Assembly (NCBI RefSeq): GCF_000327385.1
Contig: NW_008708585.1
Span: forward strand, 5,025 to 69,024
From: Lottia gigantea
Taxonomy: Eukaryota; Mollusca; Gastropoda; Lottiidae
Reading direction: 5' to 3'
Length of the DNA stretch: 64,000 bases
Shown here in pieces: positions 61,865 through 64,000 of this stretch. Position 1 is the first letter of the stretch. The number at the start of each line of letters is the position of its first letter. The translations under genes and the position numbers were made by a program. Under the pieces are notes generated by a model. It did not search any database, was not told the DNA's origin, and saw nothing but the letters and a program-made list of their open reading frames with translations.

Positions 61865-62325
61865 TAGTATGTAGTATGTAGAGGTCAGTAATGATACAGA
61901 TATTGACAGTGTTTGACTGTAGTTTGTAGTAGAGGTTAGTAAGGATACAGATATTGATAGTGTTTTATTATAGTATGTAGTAGAGGTCAGTAATGATACA
62001 GATATTGATAGTGTTTGACTGTAGTTTGTAGTAGAGGTCAGTAACGGTACAGATATTGATAGTGTTTAGACTACAGTCGAACATAATCTGTATCATTACT
62101 AACCTAGACAACATACTACAGTCAAACACTATCAATATCTGTATCATTACTGACCTGAACTGCACACTACAGTCAAACACAATCAATATCTGTATCATTA
62201 CTAACCTAGACTACACACTACAGTCAAACGCTATCAATATCTGTATTATTACTGACCTAGGCTACCTACTACAGTCATACACTATCAATATATGTATTTT
62301 TACTAACCTCTACTACATACTATTG
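61865..62325. repeat. ~50-bp minisatellite that inverts on itself
   Basis: Units on the plus strand from about 61865 to 62068 read 'gaggtcagtaatgatacaga'. From about 62071 to 62325 the same unit is read in complement ('ctgtatcattactgacct' and so on). The two arms, each four to five units, face each other across a centre near 62070, making one large imperfect inverted repeat. Confidence 0.92.
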
Positions 62326-62427
62326 ATTACCTTATACTAGTATGTGTGTGGCTTATCGAAATTTTAAAGTGCTTGAAAATATGAACTATTTGAGATCAGG
62401 TTATTGAGCTACACAATTCCATCTCGA

Positions 62428-62918
62428 CCCCCCACCCACCATTTTTCCATAAAAGCTCTCACAATAGTAACTTCCCTCTTTTCGAAGACTTGTTGCTTTC
62501 TGTGAATGTAGCCTGTATCCCACTACAAGTTTTTAGGCACCAGTAAGTTTTTTCGTCTATAAGAAGCCTGGCCAAGGCGAAGTGGCATTTCTGGGAAACA
62601 TTAGATGAGGTGACAGTACTACTGATGCCAACATAATATCGGTTGTTTCGGACTCAATAACCATACTTGAATACCCCCACCCACCATTTTTCCATAAAAG
62701 CTCTCACAATAGTAACTTCCCTCTTTTCGAAGACTTGTTGCTTTCTGTGAATGTAGCCTGTATCCCACTACAAGTTTTTAGGCACCAGTAAGTTTTTTCG
62801 TCTATAAGAAGCCTGGCCAAGGCGAAGTGGCATTTCTGGGAAACATTAGATGAGGTGACAGTACTACTGATGCCAACATAATATCGGTTGTTTCGGACTC
62901 AATAACCATACTTGAATT
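62428..62918. repeat. 245-bp perfect tandem duplication
   Basis: The segment beginning CCACCCACCATTTTTCCAT near 62431 and ending with ACCATACTTGAA near 62670 is repeated 245 bp later and ends near 62916. No differences are seen between copies. It holds no recognised coding sequence. Confidence 0.95.
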
Positions 62919-62919
62919 C

Positions 62920-63755
62920 ACCTTGACCATTATTCTTCACGCACTTCACGTTTTGTACTCACAATGTTTATACAATATACCACGACCACCTTTCTCCCAG
63001 CCATTTTAATAATCTATTTCACCAAGAGAGGACGATCTATTTATTTCACTACTTCACTGTCCAGTTTTAACAGTTTTTTGTTTTAATGGTCGTTAATTTT
63101 ATTGAAGTCAATTTTTAGAGAACCCGTAAGTGTCTCAGTGATATTATTTTCGTTCAAATCCATCGTTGTCGTAGAAAACTGTTATTTGATCAAACACAGT
63201 TCATAATTCCTACTAAATTTGATATTCAAATCTGTGAAGCTACACACCCTTTCTAATACGCCCACTTTGAAATATTGGTGTTGAATAACGTTGACTGAAA
63301 ATCTCTTGAAATTTGTAGCCCTCGGTGCCAAGATATTCGAAGTTTTGAAGTCAATATTTTCATTTTTATAAAATTTGACAAATATTCAGAAATTCATTTA
63401 AATTTCCACCAACGATGCGATATAATAACACATTCAAATTTGATTAGACATTTTCGCTCTTTATTTATGTCATATAAATCTTTGTCATCATTGCACGTTG
63501 GAAACGTTTGTCCTTGGTGAGTCTTGATATTGTATATGGGGTCTCAATTCATGTAGTGGATAGTGATTACTATTACGCTCTAGCTACTGATCGTGTAAAC
63601 ATGACATTTGTGGCACTTTTACAAGCGTGTACGTACAAGAAATGTTTATTTTTTGTCATTTCTATGTCAACGGACGTTACACGTTATCTTAAGGGGTTAA
63701 AATGTTGCTTAAAATATTTGAAGAAATCTGAGGTCAGGTGATCTGTCAGTCAAAG
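62920..63755. other. non-coding DNA upstream of the carbonic anhydrase
   Basis: Featureless by eye; the 77-codon frame at 63508-63741 shows no family resemblance and overlaps the promoter-proximal region. Confidence 0.45.
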
Positions 63756-63763
63756 TGTGTGAT

Positions 63764-63781
63764 CACGTGACTGGTATATAA
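63764..63781 (+). promoter_or_regulatory. E-box and TATA box of the carbonic anhydrase gene
   Basis: CACGTG at 63764-63769 is followed by TATATAA at 63775-63781. Transcription would begin about 25-30 bp further on, near 63806, giving a leader of about 105 bases before the ATG at 63912. A TATA box with a close E-box suggests a regulated, tissue-restricted gene rather than a housekeeping one. Confidence 0.6.
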
Positions 63782-63911
63782 TTCCAGGTAGCATATAACG
63801 TGAAACCAGCAGTTGAACCAGTCATCAGCTTTCTTCAGCACGAGCACAAACGGTTGCCGTTAGTTAAAGGATTTATACCACTTGTAAAGCAGATTACTGT
63901 AAACTATAGAA

Positions 63912-63942
63912 ATGGCAACTTGGGGATATGGCAATGACAACG
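63912..63942 (+). CDS. alpha-carbonic anhydrase, first coding exon (gene runs off the window)
   Basis: The exon encodes MATWGYGNDN plus the first base of a glycine codon and ends at the donor G/GTAGGT. Cytosolic alpha-carbonic anhydrases open with WGYG..NGP, and human CA2 (SHHWGYGKHNG) breaks its first coding exon at this same point. No signal peptide is encoded, so a cytosolic enzyme interconverting CO2 and bicarbonate is likely. The zinc-binding histidines would be in later exons outside the window. The call rests on ten residues plus a conserved splice position. Confidence 0.75.
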
Positions 63943-64000
63943 GTAGGTTATACTTTTTATTTATAGTCATTTCGACTATTCGTTTCCTTGGATTAACTAA

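Noticed and set aside
63508-63741. 77-codon plus-strand frame just upstream of the carbonic anhydrase
   Set aside because: No family resemblance, and it ends just before the E-box and TATA box of the next gene.

Overview
The window looks like a gene-poor stretch of an animal nuclear genome. It is AT-rich, has GT-AG introns, many minisatellites, tRNA-derived SINEs and decayed DNA transposons. The repertoire fits a lophotrochozoan, probably a gastropod mollusc, but that placement is inference from gene style and repeats and was not tested by any search.

Layout. 1-956: a 430-bp satellite carrying a tRNA-like block. 957-18999: mostly non-coding DNA with a decayed mariner transposase, a Harbinger-like remnant with a MADF segment, a degenerate minisatellite, and copies of a dispersed repeat. 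19017-20450: an intact single-exon class A (rhodopsin-type) neuropeptide-like GPCR of 477 residues. 20451-29500: non-coding, with a SINE fragment, a small hAT-type MITE and a 30-bp minisatellite. 29510-30140: an old dispersed repeat interrupted by a complete SINE with a clear target-site duplication. 30215-47575 (minus strand): genes for the two halves of the ribosome-biogenesis factor RRP5/PDCD11. 48479-50131: EMC8 on the plus strand, head-to-head with the RRP5 S1 gene. 50132-63760: non-coding DNA with large minisatellites, including a 46-bp array with higher-order structure and an array that inverts on itself. 63912-63942: first coding exon of an alpha-carbonic anhydrase running off the window, behind a TATA box and an E-box.

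The most interesting result is the RRP5 locus. In human and yeast RRP5 is one protein with a long row of S1 RNA-binding domains followed by a C-terminal HAT/TPR array. Here I reconstructed 31 in-phase exons (1267 aa) that end in a stop after the S1 region, with a poly(A) signal about 40 bp further on. A separate 8-exon reading frame (523 aa) holds the Lys-rich linker and the HAT repeats. It has its own ATG preceded by an in-frame stop, a promoter-like segment upstream, and its own poly(A) signal. The locus therefore reads as a naturally split RRP5, apparently lacking about two S1 repeats. One exon of the S1 gene also lies inside a 529-bp tandem duplication with no difference seen between copies, so the 25-residue exon is present twice with both splice sites intact.

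Functionally the window holds two housekeeping systems that share one upstream region (rRNA processing and the ER membrane protein complex), one signalling receptor and one CO2/bicarbonate enzyme. They form no operon-like unit.
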